From contig NC_052614.1 in the NCBI RefSeq assembly GCF_016545825.1, forward strand, positions 34,690,072 through 34,754,071: DNA of 64,000 nt, given 5' to 3'. The translations under genes were made by a program, and so were the position numbers. Below are positions 11,771-21,655 of this stretch, one piece after another. This stretch comes from Eucalyptus grandis (Eukaryota; Streptophyta; Magnoliopsida; Myrtales; Myrtaceae). Under the pieces are notes generated by a model. The model saw only the letters and a list, made by a program, of their open reading frames with translations. It did no database searches and had not been told where the DNA came from. Position 1 is the first letter of the stretch. Every line of letters starts with the position of its first letter.

Positions 11771-12490
11771 CACTGGTCAATGTACATTCCAAAAAATATC
11801 AAACCATTGTACACGACCATTAGGGATAAAAGAACAAGATGCAAACAAGAGAAGTCTGGGTCGCCTAGTGAGTCAGTTCTTTCTAATTGTTATTCAGCTT
11901 TCAACATTCGCAATTATCTTCATCAGCTTTCAGCGTTCAGACAAGATTATGCACCCGCTGCATTGCCACTTCCATCATTGGGGAGGCACATAAGGCACAA
12001 GAGAATTAGCAATGAAATGAAAATTGAACACCTCCTTCCACTCTCCCAGTCTTTTTGTGAATGAACGGTTCGGATCCAGTTCAACACATTCTGCATGGAA
12101 AGAGTCTCCTCCAGCAACTGGAGTCCCGAGGAATAGGGAACTCGAACACCGACTAACTAAAGGAGTAGTAGAACCATATAAATTACTCTCGCATATTTTG
12201 GATGTTGCCGGCCTCCCCATTATTGTCACCATTATTCTTTAATAGAAGATCCAGAACCTTTTTCCCTGCAGAATCCAATGAAAAAACTTATGAGAGCAGC
12301 CCGTGTGACATAGCTTACTAGCTATATGGCCAACAAAAGGAGAGAAACTTTGAAAAAACATTAAGGGGAAAGCCACCGAACATCAAAGGATGGCAAGCCC
12401 GATGTAGCAGTGATTCAATTGTACAATGTACACATTTCCTCGAAAGAGTTTTATGCGTTGTATTCAGTTCCGGCCATAGCATCAAGCGAC
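11771..12490. other. Intergenic stretch downstream of MIR395
   Basis: No recognised gene. A minus-strand open frame of 85 codons (11975-12232) contains SLFLGTPVAGGDSFHAECV. It has unusually balanced composition for this AT-rich region and could be an exon relic, but I do not recognise the family and no paralogue is present here. Because MIR395 is transcribed leftward, part of this stretch may belong to its primary transcript; that is inference. Confidence 0.35.
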
Positions 12491-12576
12491 ACCAGGAGTT
12501 CCCCCAAACACTTCATTGGGAAGTGCTTTCAAAGAATGTCCCATTGAAGTGTTCAGGAGAACTCTAGGGGACACCT
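12491..12576 (-). ncRNA. MIR395: MIR395 precursor hairpin
   Basis: On the minus strand the 5' arm (TAGAGTTCTCCTGAACACTT, then CAATGGG) and the 3' arm (CCCAATGAAGTGTTTGGGGG, then AACTCC) fold back over a loop of roughly 20 nt. The mature strand, on the plus strand at 12496-12516, begins AUGAAGUGUUUGGGGG. It matches the conserved plant miR395 family at essentially every position, with A rather than C or G at the first base. The arm order (star 5', mature 3') is the one known for MIR395. In plants miR395 is induced by sulfate starvation and targets ATP sulfurylase and low-affinity sulfate transporter mRNAs. A TATA box lies about 80 bp upstream on the correct side. Confidence 0.92.
12496..12516 (-). 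ncRNA. miR395: Mature miR395 (21 nt, 3' arm)
   Basis: The 21-nt 3'-arm product starts AUGAAGUGUU and ends GGGGGAACUC. The opposing arm, on the plus strand at about 12543-12564, pairs with it with a few mismatches around the centre, as expected for a DCL1 substrate. The assignment rests on near identity with the known family, not on expression data. Confidence 0.9.
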
Positions 12577-12653
12577 GACTCATATTGTTCCTCTCCTTTT
12601 TTTAACGTGTTATCTGCCTTCATTTGATGAGCGAAAGAAACAATGCCAGTGCT

Positions 12654-12663
12654 CTATATATAG
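12654..12663 (-). promoter_or_regulatory. TATA box of MIR395
   Basis: The palindromic CTATATATAG lies about 80 bp upstream of the hairpin base in the direction of minus-strand transcription. This would put transcription start near 12625 and give a short 5' leader, as is usual for MIR395 genes. The start site is inferred. Confidence 0.65.
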
Positions 12664-12697
12664 GAACATCTCCACTTGAGGAAGGATAAGGCTCTTG

Positions 12698-12709
12698 CCA
12701 TGTACCTAG
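12698..12709. promoter_or_regulatory. Candidate sulfur-limitation (UPE/EIL-type) site split by a hAT insertion
   Basis: When the hAT-like element 12710-13410 is removed, the junction reads TGTACCTAGACA. From memory, the UPE-box bound by SLIM1/EIL3-type factors ends TGAAYCTRGACR, so 11 of 12 positions agree. The first half of the box agrees poorly. ATGTACCT also fits the EIL core AYGWAYCT. The unoccupied C1 copy reads TGTACTTAGACA. The site is about 40 bp from the TATA box. The role is inference only. Confidence 0.35.
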
Positions 12710-13410
12710 TAAGGGTGATCAGTTCCATGGTGGGTAAATTCCAAACCTGGACCAAGTACCCTACCTTGTCTAATCAGTTCCCCTTTATTGGACTATATAT
12801 CCTACCATGTTTGCACTAGAACGTGTTTTGAAATCTATCATGTTTTTCTGATCCAATTTCAAGGTCTATCTATTTGCACTGAAACCTATTTTGCAATCAT
12901 CCGGTATTTTATATGGCTTCGAATTTCACATAAATACACGAGAAAACAACAACATAATCCTCCTAATTTATATTGTAACATTAAGCACGTGTAATCATTA
13001 AGTACATGAAATTTTTCACTAAACCAGAAACTAAGGATCCACAAGGCTAATTATCATAAACAAACATCACAAGGCAAAGTAAAAATCTTTACATTGCATA
13101 AATATTAGCAGCAAACATAAGTCTAATATTAGTCTCATTCCCACAGCTACTACAAGGTGCTATTCATTTATCTAAAATTGTTAAAAAATCTTTTTTTAAC
13201 ACTAGTTAAAAACCGGTTCCAAAACCGGTCCAATCAGTCCGGGTCCCGGGTGGGCCTTTACTTATAACCGAGAACCCGACTAGTTTCAACCGGTTTCCAA
13301 AAAATGGAATCAGTTCTTAGACCGGTTCAAATAGGAACCTATTCTCGGACTTGTTTTTTGGGTGGTCTAGTTCCGTTTTCAGGTGAATCCGGTCCGGTTG
13401 CACAACCCTA
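12710..13410. mobile_element. Non-autonomous hAT-like element (701 bp) in the MIR395 promoter
   Basis: It is flanked by a perfect 8-bp duplication GTACCTAG (12702-12709 and 13411-13418). The ends are TAAGGGTGATCAG and, reading inward from the right, TAGGGTTGTGCA. Subterminal ACCGGTTC-type repeats cluster in the right 200 bp. The 8-bp duplication and TARGGGTG-like termini fit hAT. The homologous C1 site at the window start (CTGTACTTAGACATGCC) is unoccupied, which confirms insertion. No transposase is encoded. Confidence 0.88.
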
Positions 13411-13545
13411 GTACCTAGACATGCCTTTGTGCAACATGGAAGTCCTAGAATGCATTGACATGAATTTTTGTGGTATGCGATTCTTTTTCCTTTTTCCTTT
13501 TTCCTTTTTCCTTCTTCATCAGCTTCAAATCGCTTTTTCCTCGTT
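13411..13545. repeat. Duplicated segment, copy C2 (left fragment)
   Basis: It matches bases 8-136 of the window (GACATGCCT...GCAACATGGAAGTCC and onward). The match stops where the LINE begins and resumes after the LINE poly-A tail at 18987. Confidence 0.85.
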
Positions 13546-13564
13546 TAATGGTCTATCCTACCAA

Positions 13565-16265
13565 ACTTATTGGGACATACTCCAAGAGGATCTATTTACC
13601 TCAGTGCAGAATTTCTTCCGAACAGGAGTGCTGCCCCCAGCTTTAAACAGAACGCTTATTACTCTGATTCCGAAAGTCCCGCATCCTGAAAGGTTAGATC
13701 ATTATCGCCCCATTAGCCTCTGTAATTTTATTTACAAAATCATATCCAAGATATTAGCCAATAGATTAAAACCTTGGTTACCTGAGTTGATCTCGATGGA
13801 ATAGAGCGCTTTTGTATCTGGTAGGCAAATCCAGGATAACATCTTGGTTGTTCAAGAAGTCCTGCACCAATTGAAAACCAGGGTCAGAAAGAGAAAGTTT
13901 CAAGCTATTTTAAAGCTGGATATGAAAAAAGCATATGATCAAGTTGAATGGGATTTCCTGGAGGCCTATTTATGTAAGCTCGGTTTCCATACAAATTGGG
14001 TGAATTGGGTAATGCAGTGCATAACGACAACTTCCTTGAGTGTCAAATTCAATGGACAACCGTTACCCTATTTTCAACCTACAAGAGGCCTCCGCCAAGG
14101 CGATCCTCTCTCGCCATATATATTCATCTTGGTGGCTAACGTTTTATCAACCCTCATCAAACAAGCTGTCGACATGGGGAATCTTAAAGGAATTCAGTTC
14201 AACAGGTGTTGTCCTATCCTTTCTCATCTATTATTCGCCGATAATGCCATATTCTTCTTAGATGGAAGTCTACTTGAATGCCAAAATTTAGCCAATATCT
14301 TGCAACAATACTGTCTAGCTACCGGACAAGTGGTGAATAGAAACAAATCTGGCCTTTTTCTAAGTAGAGCTTGTCCTAATCTCTTAAAGCAAAATCTGGC
14401 TAGTACATTGAGGGTGTCATTGATTGAAAAAACTGGAAAATATTTAGGGATACCTTCTGATTGGGGAGTTTCTAAAAAGGATATGTTCGCCTGGATATTA
14501 GGAAGGGCTAGTGCTAAGCTGGCGGGGTGGAAAGAACAGCTTCTATATAAAGGGGGGAAGGAAATACTGCTCAAATCTATGGTGCAGGCCTTACCAAACT
14601 ATGCTATGTCAATATTTAAAATTCCAGTTTCTATATGCAAATCTATTGAGCAAAAAATAGCACAGTTTTGGTGGCAAACTAGTAGTACCAAATCGGGCAT
14701 ACACTGGAAAAGTTGGGAACTACTTCAAGAAAGGAAGGAAAGTGGAGGGCTGGGTTTTCGTGACCTACTTAGTCTCAACAAAGCACTCCTTGGTAAACAA
14801 GCTTGGCGACTATCTCAATGCCCTTCCTCTTTGTGGAGTCGACTATTTAAAGGTTTATATTTCCAATCTACTGATTTATGGCATGCTCCTAGAGGTTCAA
14901 ATCCGTCATGGGGCTGGCAAAGTCTGCTATTAGGTCGGGACTCCATCTCAGATCAAATTCAATGGTCATCGGGAATGGTCACGCATAAAAATTCGAAATG
15001 ATAAATGGTTAGCTAGAGGAACTCTAGGTGGGCCAGCTAAAAGAGGGGAGCCTGAAATGGTTGAAAGTTATATTACACAGAATCCGACCACCTGAAATGT
15101 CCATCTTCTTCAACAAAGTTTTGATGAGCAAGTTATTCAGGAGATCCTCACCATTCCTCTCAGCTCAACTATGGTTTCTGACAAGATTATTTGGACAGGG
15201 ACACTTACAGGAGACTATACGGTTAAAAGTGGCTATAAGTTTATTAAAGAACATGCTCATAAACATCTTCCCACATCTGCAACCACATTCCCTCACGTTC
15301 CAACCCCTGTTTGGCGCAAGATTTGGCATCTACAGACCGCCCCCAAACTCAGAGTCTTTCTGTGGTCCCTCTGCCACAATGCACTAGCTACAAGGGAAAA
15401 CCTATACAAAAGACACATCCTCCCCAACCCAGATTGTCAATTATGTCAGACTCATCTCCCTGAAACTATGGAACACTTATTTCTATATTGCCCACAGATT
15501 CAGGGTCTTTGGTCTCATCCGAAAGTGCAGCTTAATATTTCAACACACAACACACAAACAATGTCCACTTGGCTAGTAGATATATTGTTGCAGGATGAAC
15601 ATGTACCTGATCAGGAGATAGTAGTAGCTCTCCTCTAGCAAATCTGGTAAGCAAGAAACCACTTTATCTTCCACAGCAAACGCTCAACTCACGAACAGAT
15701 GGTAGATCTTGCATTCATAACTGCAGAGAGCAACCGCAGTAAGCAGCAGGCCGTAATATCTACCGGGCAGCGAGTTTCGCCTACCTCTCGGATTTGGAAT
15801 CCTCCACCGTCAGGGACAATCAAAGTAAATATTGACGGGGCTTTCCCCGTAGCGGATCACATAGGTTCGGTGGCTTGTATTTGCAGAAATCACAAAGGAA
15901 ATATGATCGGGGGTTCCTCCCAAATCGTTCCTGCTTCATCTCCTCTGCAAACCGAGATTCGAGCCCTACATCATGCCCTGCTTTATCTACTCGAGAAAGG
16001 AATGAATGAAGCTCACCTTCAGATTGATTCTGACTGCTTGGTTATGGTAGAACTGCTGAACAATCGCTGCTCTCCTCCATGGGATTGCAGAACCCTAATT
16101 GTCGAAGTTGAAACTTTGCTTTCCCGTTTTCCCCTTTTGTGTCTGTCCCACTGTAGACGGGAAACGAATTCCCTTGCTGACTGGGCCGCTAAGGCCTTTG
16201 GCCGAGGTTTTTTGAATTCTAACTGGGCCTCTACACCTCCTCCTATAGTTCTGGACGTACTATGT
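13565..16265 (+). pseudogene. LINE ORF2: reverse transcriptase, zf-RVT and RNase H
   Basis: RT starts with LIPKVPHPERLDHYRPISL (near 13660) and shows KLDMKKAYDQVEW (near 13915), RGLRQGDPLSPYIF (near 14088) and the catalytic box LLFADNAIFF (near 14229). The box normally reads FADD, so the second Asp is Asn. A zinc-binding zf-RVT module follows (WRKIWHLQTAPKLRVFLW near 15310, CQLC and MEHLFLYCP near 15440-15495). RNase H has IKVNIDGAFP (near 15822), TEIRALHHALLYL and LQIDSDCLVMVELL. Breaks are a TAG at 13802-13804, a frameshift near 14975 and a TAG at 15636-15638. The final codons, DALTMGCNAFPS, lie beyond the nested element at 18909-18947. Confidence 0.9.
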
Positions 16266-16499
16266 AGGGGTGTAAACAGTTCGGTTCGGTTCGGTTTTTG
16301 AAAACCGAACCGAACCGAACCGTTAGAGAAAATTTCCGAACCGAACCAAATAAGTCCCGAACCGAACTCGGTTCCGGTTTTTCGGTTTTCAAATTTTGGG
16401 TTTCGGTTTTCGATTTTTTTTTTTTTTTTCGGGACGGCTTACCTTCTATATAAGCTCCTTGAAGCATTGATTGATGTTCTCTCTAGTTTTTGTGCTATA

Positions 16500-17600
16500 T
16501 TCAAGAAACGAACATCTATGTCTTTGAGCTAGATCTCTTCCTTCTTCCCTTGTTACAACCCTTTCACTCTCCTGAAATTATCACATCATGAGAAGCGAGA
16601 TGACTTCTCTTCGAAGAGAAGTCAAGCAAGAAGAAACCAAGGAGGATAAGAAGCGATGATGAGGACGAGAGCTCGGAATGTTGTGTGAGAATTCTTTGGA
16701 AGGAGGATGGTGTCCCGAGATGTGGTTTCTTTTGTGGGCTTGTCCTAGTTAAGCCTGGAAATGGCTCGACTTTTGCATTGCTTCCAATCTAGTTGGGTTT
16801 CAAAAGGAAGCGAAAGCTTCACTTTTGACTTTCTGGGTTTCATGGGCAACTGGTCTGGATCAAAAAGTGCCCTGCTTTTAGCATGAACTCAAAGCGTCAA
16901 GCCAATTTAAGGAGACAGCGATACATATAGAATCAGAATATCACTCTGATATGATGTCCGTCTGTGACCATTTCACTGAGTAGATAGTCCACATGCCATT
17001 CTTACATGAACTAAATGTTAATTTTAACTACAACAACATAGAGGCATCAACTCATGGATTGATATAACAAGTTAAGAATCATAGCTGATGCCATGAGGAA
17101 GAGAAAATGATGAAACCAGTGCTCGTATATTCTTTCTACCACCTAAGATACATGTACTAAAAAGATACGGGGTCAATTGAATTTAGTTGCTTAAAATCAT
17201 GTATCCCTTCCCGGTTCTCACTCTGTCTATCCATGTATTGTCCAAGTGTAAGCAGATGTGAGTATGCATGTGCTAAAAGACATTTTTTGGAAGTCTTAAA
17301 GCCTCAAACTAAACTATTAGTTCCCATTGAATCTATGGAGGCATAGTCATTAACTAAAAGACCAGAGCACCCAAAACACAACTAATATAACAACATAACA
17401 GCGTTATGAATGACAAAAAGAACTGCTATTACTAATTCAGAGTTTTTTGGACTACCAAGGCCAGAAGAAAAGACATTGAAATTGCCCTTTGAATTCCTAA
17501 CCATGTAATAAAAGTCAAGCAACAGCAGCAAACAAACAGTTCGTGATGTTAATGCTCACAGAATTCATTTGCAATGAGAATCATAGAAGATAAAGACAGA
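16500..17600. other. Interior of the hAT-like element without recognised gene
   Basis: No coding match recognised. A 22-bp perfect palindrome (11-bp arms, GACTTCTCTTC on the left) lies at 16602-16623. The rest is AT-rich and may derive from captured introns or 3' flank, since the exons at 17607-17890 read away from it on the minus strand. Confidence 0.5.
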
Positions 17601-17606
17601 GATTAC

Positions 17607-17745
17607 CAGTTGCCTCTCATTAGCCGCAGAGATGTTTGTACTTGGGGTAGAGACCAGAGCAAGCTCCCATCCAGTGGGATTGAAGTCTTTAGATTGAGTA
17701 GCACAGAACCAAATGCTGAAGAAGCAGCATTGTCAACCCACCAAA
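17607..17745 (-). pseudogene. Captured exon of an ANTH-domain clathrin assembly (AP180/CALM) gene, downstream exon
   Basis: On the minus strand one frame reads TQSKDFNPTGWELALVST, then PSTNISAANERQL, followed by a splice donor (CTG|GTAATC). This is the signature C-terminal region of plant ANTH proteins of the At2g01600/At1g14910 type, in which 'DPTGWELALV' and 'NERQLAGGLDSL' are conserved. The beginning of the exon, with an acceptor near 17745, is less certain. The next exon (AGGLDSL...) is not found in the element. The fragment encodes only the linker that recruits clathrin, not the lipid-binding ANTH domain. Confidence 0.8.
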
Positions 17746-17805
17746 CTTCTCTCAAGCAAGCATAACAACAAAAAAGTAGACATGAGTCATACACAAAATG
17801 CTTAC

Positions 17806-17890
17806 CGGTGTTCGAGGGAACTATTGCCAAGGCTAAAGCATTCTTTTCCTCAATGGAAGAAGCATCAGGTGCATCAAAACCAAGTCCCCG
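17806..17890 (-). pseudogene. Captured exon of the same clathrin assembly gene, upstream exon
   Basis: The minus strand reads LGFDAPDASSIEEKNALALA then IVPSNT, ending at a good donor (CCG|GTAAGC). Plant AP180/CALM proteins carry the same stretch (PDASAIEEKNALALAIVP) just before the exon described at 17607-17745. The order and the donor sites are as in a host gene with its intron (about 17746-17805) retained, so capture was from genomic DNA and not from mRNA. The acceptor at the 17890 end is degraded. Confidence 0.8.
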
Positions 17891-18534
17891 AAAGGCCAAA
17901 GAAATAAAGATCATACGCAAATAATTTTACACCGAACAACCATCAACGACACCATAAAGTTAATGCTCATACCAGCAAATCTCCCTACAATGTTAACATT
18001 GTAGCTCATCACTGCTACAATGTTAAACAAGGATGAACTACACCGAACATGAAAGAGGACCTAAAAATTCCCACCAAGAAAACCAGAAAACAGCCCCTTT
18101 GCATCGGCCCGGAACTTCCATCGAAATCCCACATACAACAACCGAATCGGCAAGTACCCAAAGTAATTCTCAACAACCTCCGTTTGTATTTTTCAACTAA
18201 TAGAACCCTGCAGACTAGAGCCCAAAGTCCGTGCACTATCGAACGAAGAAAAGTAAAATTCCGAGCATGCTACTTCTCAGGCGAGTCTTCCACCACACAT
18301 CAATTCACTACGCAAGCCCCCAACACCGATTCTCACTTACCCTCGAGCTCGATCGGCCAGTCACCCACGATTCGCGACTGAAAGACCTCGCATCTAGTCA
18401 CAACTACACACCCTACAAACTATCGAATCGACAATCGAACGACTCCTCATCCGATGGAAACAGCAATTGACGCTCAAAATTCGACGTGGCACAGGAGACA
18501 GAAATGTCGGACGGAAGTGGAGATCCGGCGAAGC

Positions 18535-18581
<47 letters not shown>

Positions 18582-18583
18582 GG

Positions 18584-18730
18584 AGGACTTACATGGTGGG
18601 AGAATCGGAGGGGACGGTGGCGAGGGCTGCTTCCTTCTTAGTTCTTAGAAGCCGTCGCCGTTGAGAGAACTCAGACGGGAACCGATAAAACCAAGACGAC
18701 ACGAGAGGACACAGAGACGGGAGTTGGGAG
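18584..18730 (-). pseudogene. Captured 5' exon-like piece with splice donor
   Basis: Read on the minus strand, a GC-balanced leader ends CTCCCACCAT|GTAAGT, a near-perfect donor, preceded by TTCTCCGATT-like sequence typical of a plant 5' UTR. A (GA)n microsatellite (about 18538-18578) lies just inside the putative intron. It may be the first exon of the captured clathrin gene or of another gene; nothing in it is diagnostic. Confidence 0.4.
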
Positions 18731-18986
18731 AGAACCGATAAAAAAATTTTCGGTTTTCAGTTTGTGGTTCGGTTTTCGGTTCGGTTAACCGATAAAAACC
18801 GAACTGATAAAAAAATTTCGAATTTTGATGAAAACCGAACCGAACCGAGAAAACCAAAATTTTCGGTTCGGTTCGGTTCGGGTCTTGACACCCCTACTAC
18901 TGTGTATCGATGCCCTAACAATGGGTTGTAATGCTTTTCCTTCGTAAATAATACGCTCGGTTTTTTCTGATCAAAAAAAAAAAAAA

Positions 18987-20337
18987 CAATGTAGTGATTA
19001 ATTCGCGGCTCAGCATGAGCTTTGCCCGTTTCTCGGCTTGCTTCATCTGCTGTCAAGCACACACGGTCTTGGCCCTCATAATCCAATTTTCAGATGATTA
19101 ACATGTGTTTGTGACTGAAGTTCCATTTCACCTAGCACCAAATTACTGAAAGGCGAGAGTTCTATGAACTGGGCATACTACATAAATATATTATCTGCAT
19201 GTTCCGATGTGTATGAGTCGTTTAACTGAAAATTTCTATTGATTCAAAGTTGGAAATCCTTTAAAGTGCTCGAGACATCCTCAACTGCAATATTTGATAT
19301 AACTAGAACCTATAATTTGTAATTCTACAGTGCTTGAGACATCCTTTACGACAAGATGTCATAGAATTTGTATCGATGGATTCGTAATTCTACTGAATTT
19401 GTCCTAATGAAGCATGAAAGAGGCTTTTTAATTTGCGGCAACTTCCCTATTTGGTTCCAATACCTAACGAAGCATGAAAGACGCCTCTCTAGTGTAAGGT
19501 GATGAGAAGACTCGAGCGAGTAAGGCAAGCAAGACAAGGCAGGTATGGAGAAAAAGGGCTTGTGGCAGCATGCCACCAGATAATATTCTCGCTGTTCATC
19601 TGATGCATGAAGATGACCGCATTCATTTCCGTTAACTGCATGGATCCGATCACATCAGATGGTCCAGGACCTAAAAAGCATATCATTTCTTGCGGAGAAA
19701 GAATCTTCACTTACATTTTTAGGTTTTTCATGAGATTTGCCTTTGCCACACAAATGTTCAAATCTTATCTCAAAAAAGCATTGTATTCCTTACACCACAG
19801 GAATTCTTGGCCGACTAAAATTTCTAAATGGAAACATAACTTGAAGGTGTCTTGCTTAAAACACGACATTACATACAGTTAATCACTGTACCATCTAAAA
19901 AACAAGTTAAGTTATCAGATTACTTAAAACTCCGATATTACTTTTGGTGCAAAAGTAAGCAGTTACCCCCATCAAACTTGTTCCTTTGGTCATTCACCTA
20001 ACATGTGGATTTTTCACTCATATTCTCTGCTATACATTACCAGGGCTAACCATCCTTTATTATCGAAAGTAATCTCAGCATTTAAATGCCAGAAATCTGA
20101 ATGCAAAAACTTTCACATCCGAAAAAAAAGGAAGATAGCAACAAAACTTGTGGACATTCAACTTGATGTGATTCCTCCCTCCTTTGTCAATTTACCCAGC
20201 AAATCTGACCAGGTTCATTTCGGCCAATCGAAAATTGATGAATCTCTCCTCTTTTCCAGGTTCCTCCACATACCGAGCCTCTTCTTTTTCTATGGATCTA
20301 CCAGTAATAAGTTGCCTGTCATATATAGTAGTTAGAG
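18987..20337. repeat. Duplicated segment, copy C2 (middle)
   Basis: It starts CAATGTAGTGATTAATTCG directly after the LINE poly-A tail and follows C1 from base 137 to about 1470. The minus-strand frames it contains (for example 19489-19710) are not conserved in length with C1. No gene supported. Confidence 0.85.
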
Positions 20338-21655
20338 GTGTAAAAATGGGTCATGGACCCATTTTTGAACTCATATTTTATTTATTTGGGTTATATATGA
20401 GTCAGACTTTTAAAAACCCAACTAAAACTGGGTCCAAAAAGCAAATTTGATATAAATGGGTCAAAAAAGGGTTGAACTTGTAATCCATTTTCGACCTATT
20501 TAAAATATCAAGTGGGTTAGAATAGAACTCATTTCCAAGTTTCCAATCCAAGCCTCACACACTTTTTCCCTCTTTAACTTTATAAAAAAGTTTTCTATAA
20601 AAATCGAAATTACAATTATTTTTTATATTTCTTTTTTTTTCTTCCTCCTTCCTTATTCGGTGGCCGGCATGGTGACGGGCAAGGCGAGGCTTGAGCTCAC
20701 TAGCCTCCGCAAGCTCGGCATCACCGATGACAGCCTCTCCAATCGTCAACAAAGCCTCAATCATCTCTCCAGTCATCGGCAAGGCCTCAGCCTCGCTAGA
20801 TCGAGCTCGCCGGCGTCGGGCCAACCCGAGTCTCACTAGATCCGACTAGGCCGAGCTTGCCTGACTCTTGGCAAGGCTCGATCTCACGAATTTGGCAAGG
20901 CCAAGGCATCGGTAACAACTACGAGACTCAAGCTCGCTCGACATCTGGTGAAGCTTGATCTCGCCGACGGCTAGCGAGGCTCAAGCCTTGTCGATCTGGC
21001 AAGACTCGAGCTTGCTCGACGTCTGGCGAAGCTCGATCTCGCCAATGACTAGCGAGGTTGGAGCCTTGCTGATTGGACGAGCTGGTTGCCAGTCATCATC
21101 ATGGTGGCGACCAACTAAAGAAGAAGAAGAAAAAAATTGAAAATTATATTTTTAAAATAAAAATAATTAAAATTTTGATTTCTAAAATATTATAAAAATT
21201 ATCCATTAAATTTTTATTACAAAAAGTGTTTTAGCAATATCATTATTTTAAAAATATCATTAAAAAATGCTTTCTTAGATTTAGTTAAAGATTTTTCATG
21301 TTAAGTTTTCAGTTGCTCAATAGTATGTTCACTTCAGACAAAAGAAACATGTGGATGGTCTAATTTTTTATAAATATTTCAATTTATAGGTTTTTAACAT
21401 TTTTATTTTATTTACTATTTTTTTAATTTTTTAATTTTTAAAAAAATTAATTTGAAATTTTAATCCAATTAACCTATAGCTTAACATGGTGTGGGTTTTG
21501 CTGGAATATTAATAGATTTTAGCAATACTGGTCAGGTTGGGTATAGGTCAGATATAGATCACTGGATTTACATTATATAAATATGAGTCAAAACAGATTA
21601 AATAATTTTTTATTCGACTCAAACCTGACTCGACTCACCTATTTGACGGGTCTAG
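20338..21655. mobile_element. hAT-like non-autonomous element with GC-rich core
   Basis: The left end TAGAGGTGTAAAAATGGGTC and the right end (read inward) TAGACCCGTCAAATAGGTG form imperfect inverted ends like those of 28470-29376. C1 lacks this block. The core (about 20650-21090) is GC-rich, with repeated GAGCTCGCC/AAGCTCGATCTCGCC phrases. It is flanked by A/T-rich arms with mirrored AAAATTATAATT-type sequence. A target duplication is not clear (TAGTA shared), so the exact right end, between 21650 and 21765, is uncertain. Confidence 0.65.

Larger units (their letters stand above)
16266..18897. mobile_element. hAT-like element (2.63 kb) carrying host-gene exons, nested in the LINE
   Basis: The ends are AGGGGTGTAAACAG on the left and GACACCCCTAC on the right. 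Near-identical 8-bp flanks TACTATGT (16258-16265) and TACTGTGT (18898-18905) mark the target duplication. Excision with one flank rejoins the LINE ORF2 C-terminus in frame (LDVLC then IDALTMG). Both ends are packed with CGGTTCGGTT/AACCGAACCG subterminal repeats. No transposase is seen. The interior holds exons of a clathrin-assembly gene on the minus strand, so it resembles a Pack-type, gene-capturing element. Confidence 0.85.
13546..18986 (+). mobile_element. 5'-truncated L1-type LINE with poly-A tail, interrupted by a hAT-like element
   Basis: It carries the 3' part of a plant L1-type ORF2 (RT, zf-RVT, RNase H) and ends in a poly-A tract of 14 (18973-18986), a hallmark of target-primed insertion. 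It splits C2 exactly where C1 is continuous (base 136). The endonuclease and ORF1 are missing. The LINE portions are 13546-16265 and 18906-18986; the middle is the later element 16266-18897. The left boundary is precise to about 5 bp because the target duplication is unclear. Confidence 0.9.

Noticed and set aside
12741..12752. AACCTGGAC near 12744 as a UPE half-site
   Set aside because: It lies inside the hAT-like element among its own GGACC/GGTTC repeats, so it is more likely a chance match.
16243..16467. Minus-strand frame with repeated FGSVRKF-like residues
   Set aside because: It merely translates the AACCGAACCG subterminal repeats of the hAT-like element.
16602..16623. Perfect 22-bp palindrome as a possible regulatory or recombination site
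   Set aside because: Single occurrence inside a transposon with no supporting context; noted only.
20555..20836. Minus-strand frame rich in Ala, Glu and Arg
   Set aside because: Translation of the GC-rich core repeat of a non-autonomous element; no conserved domain.
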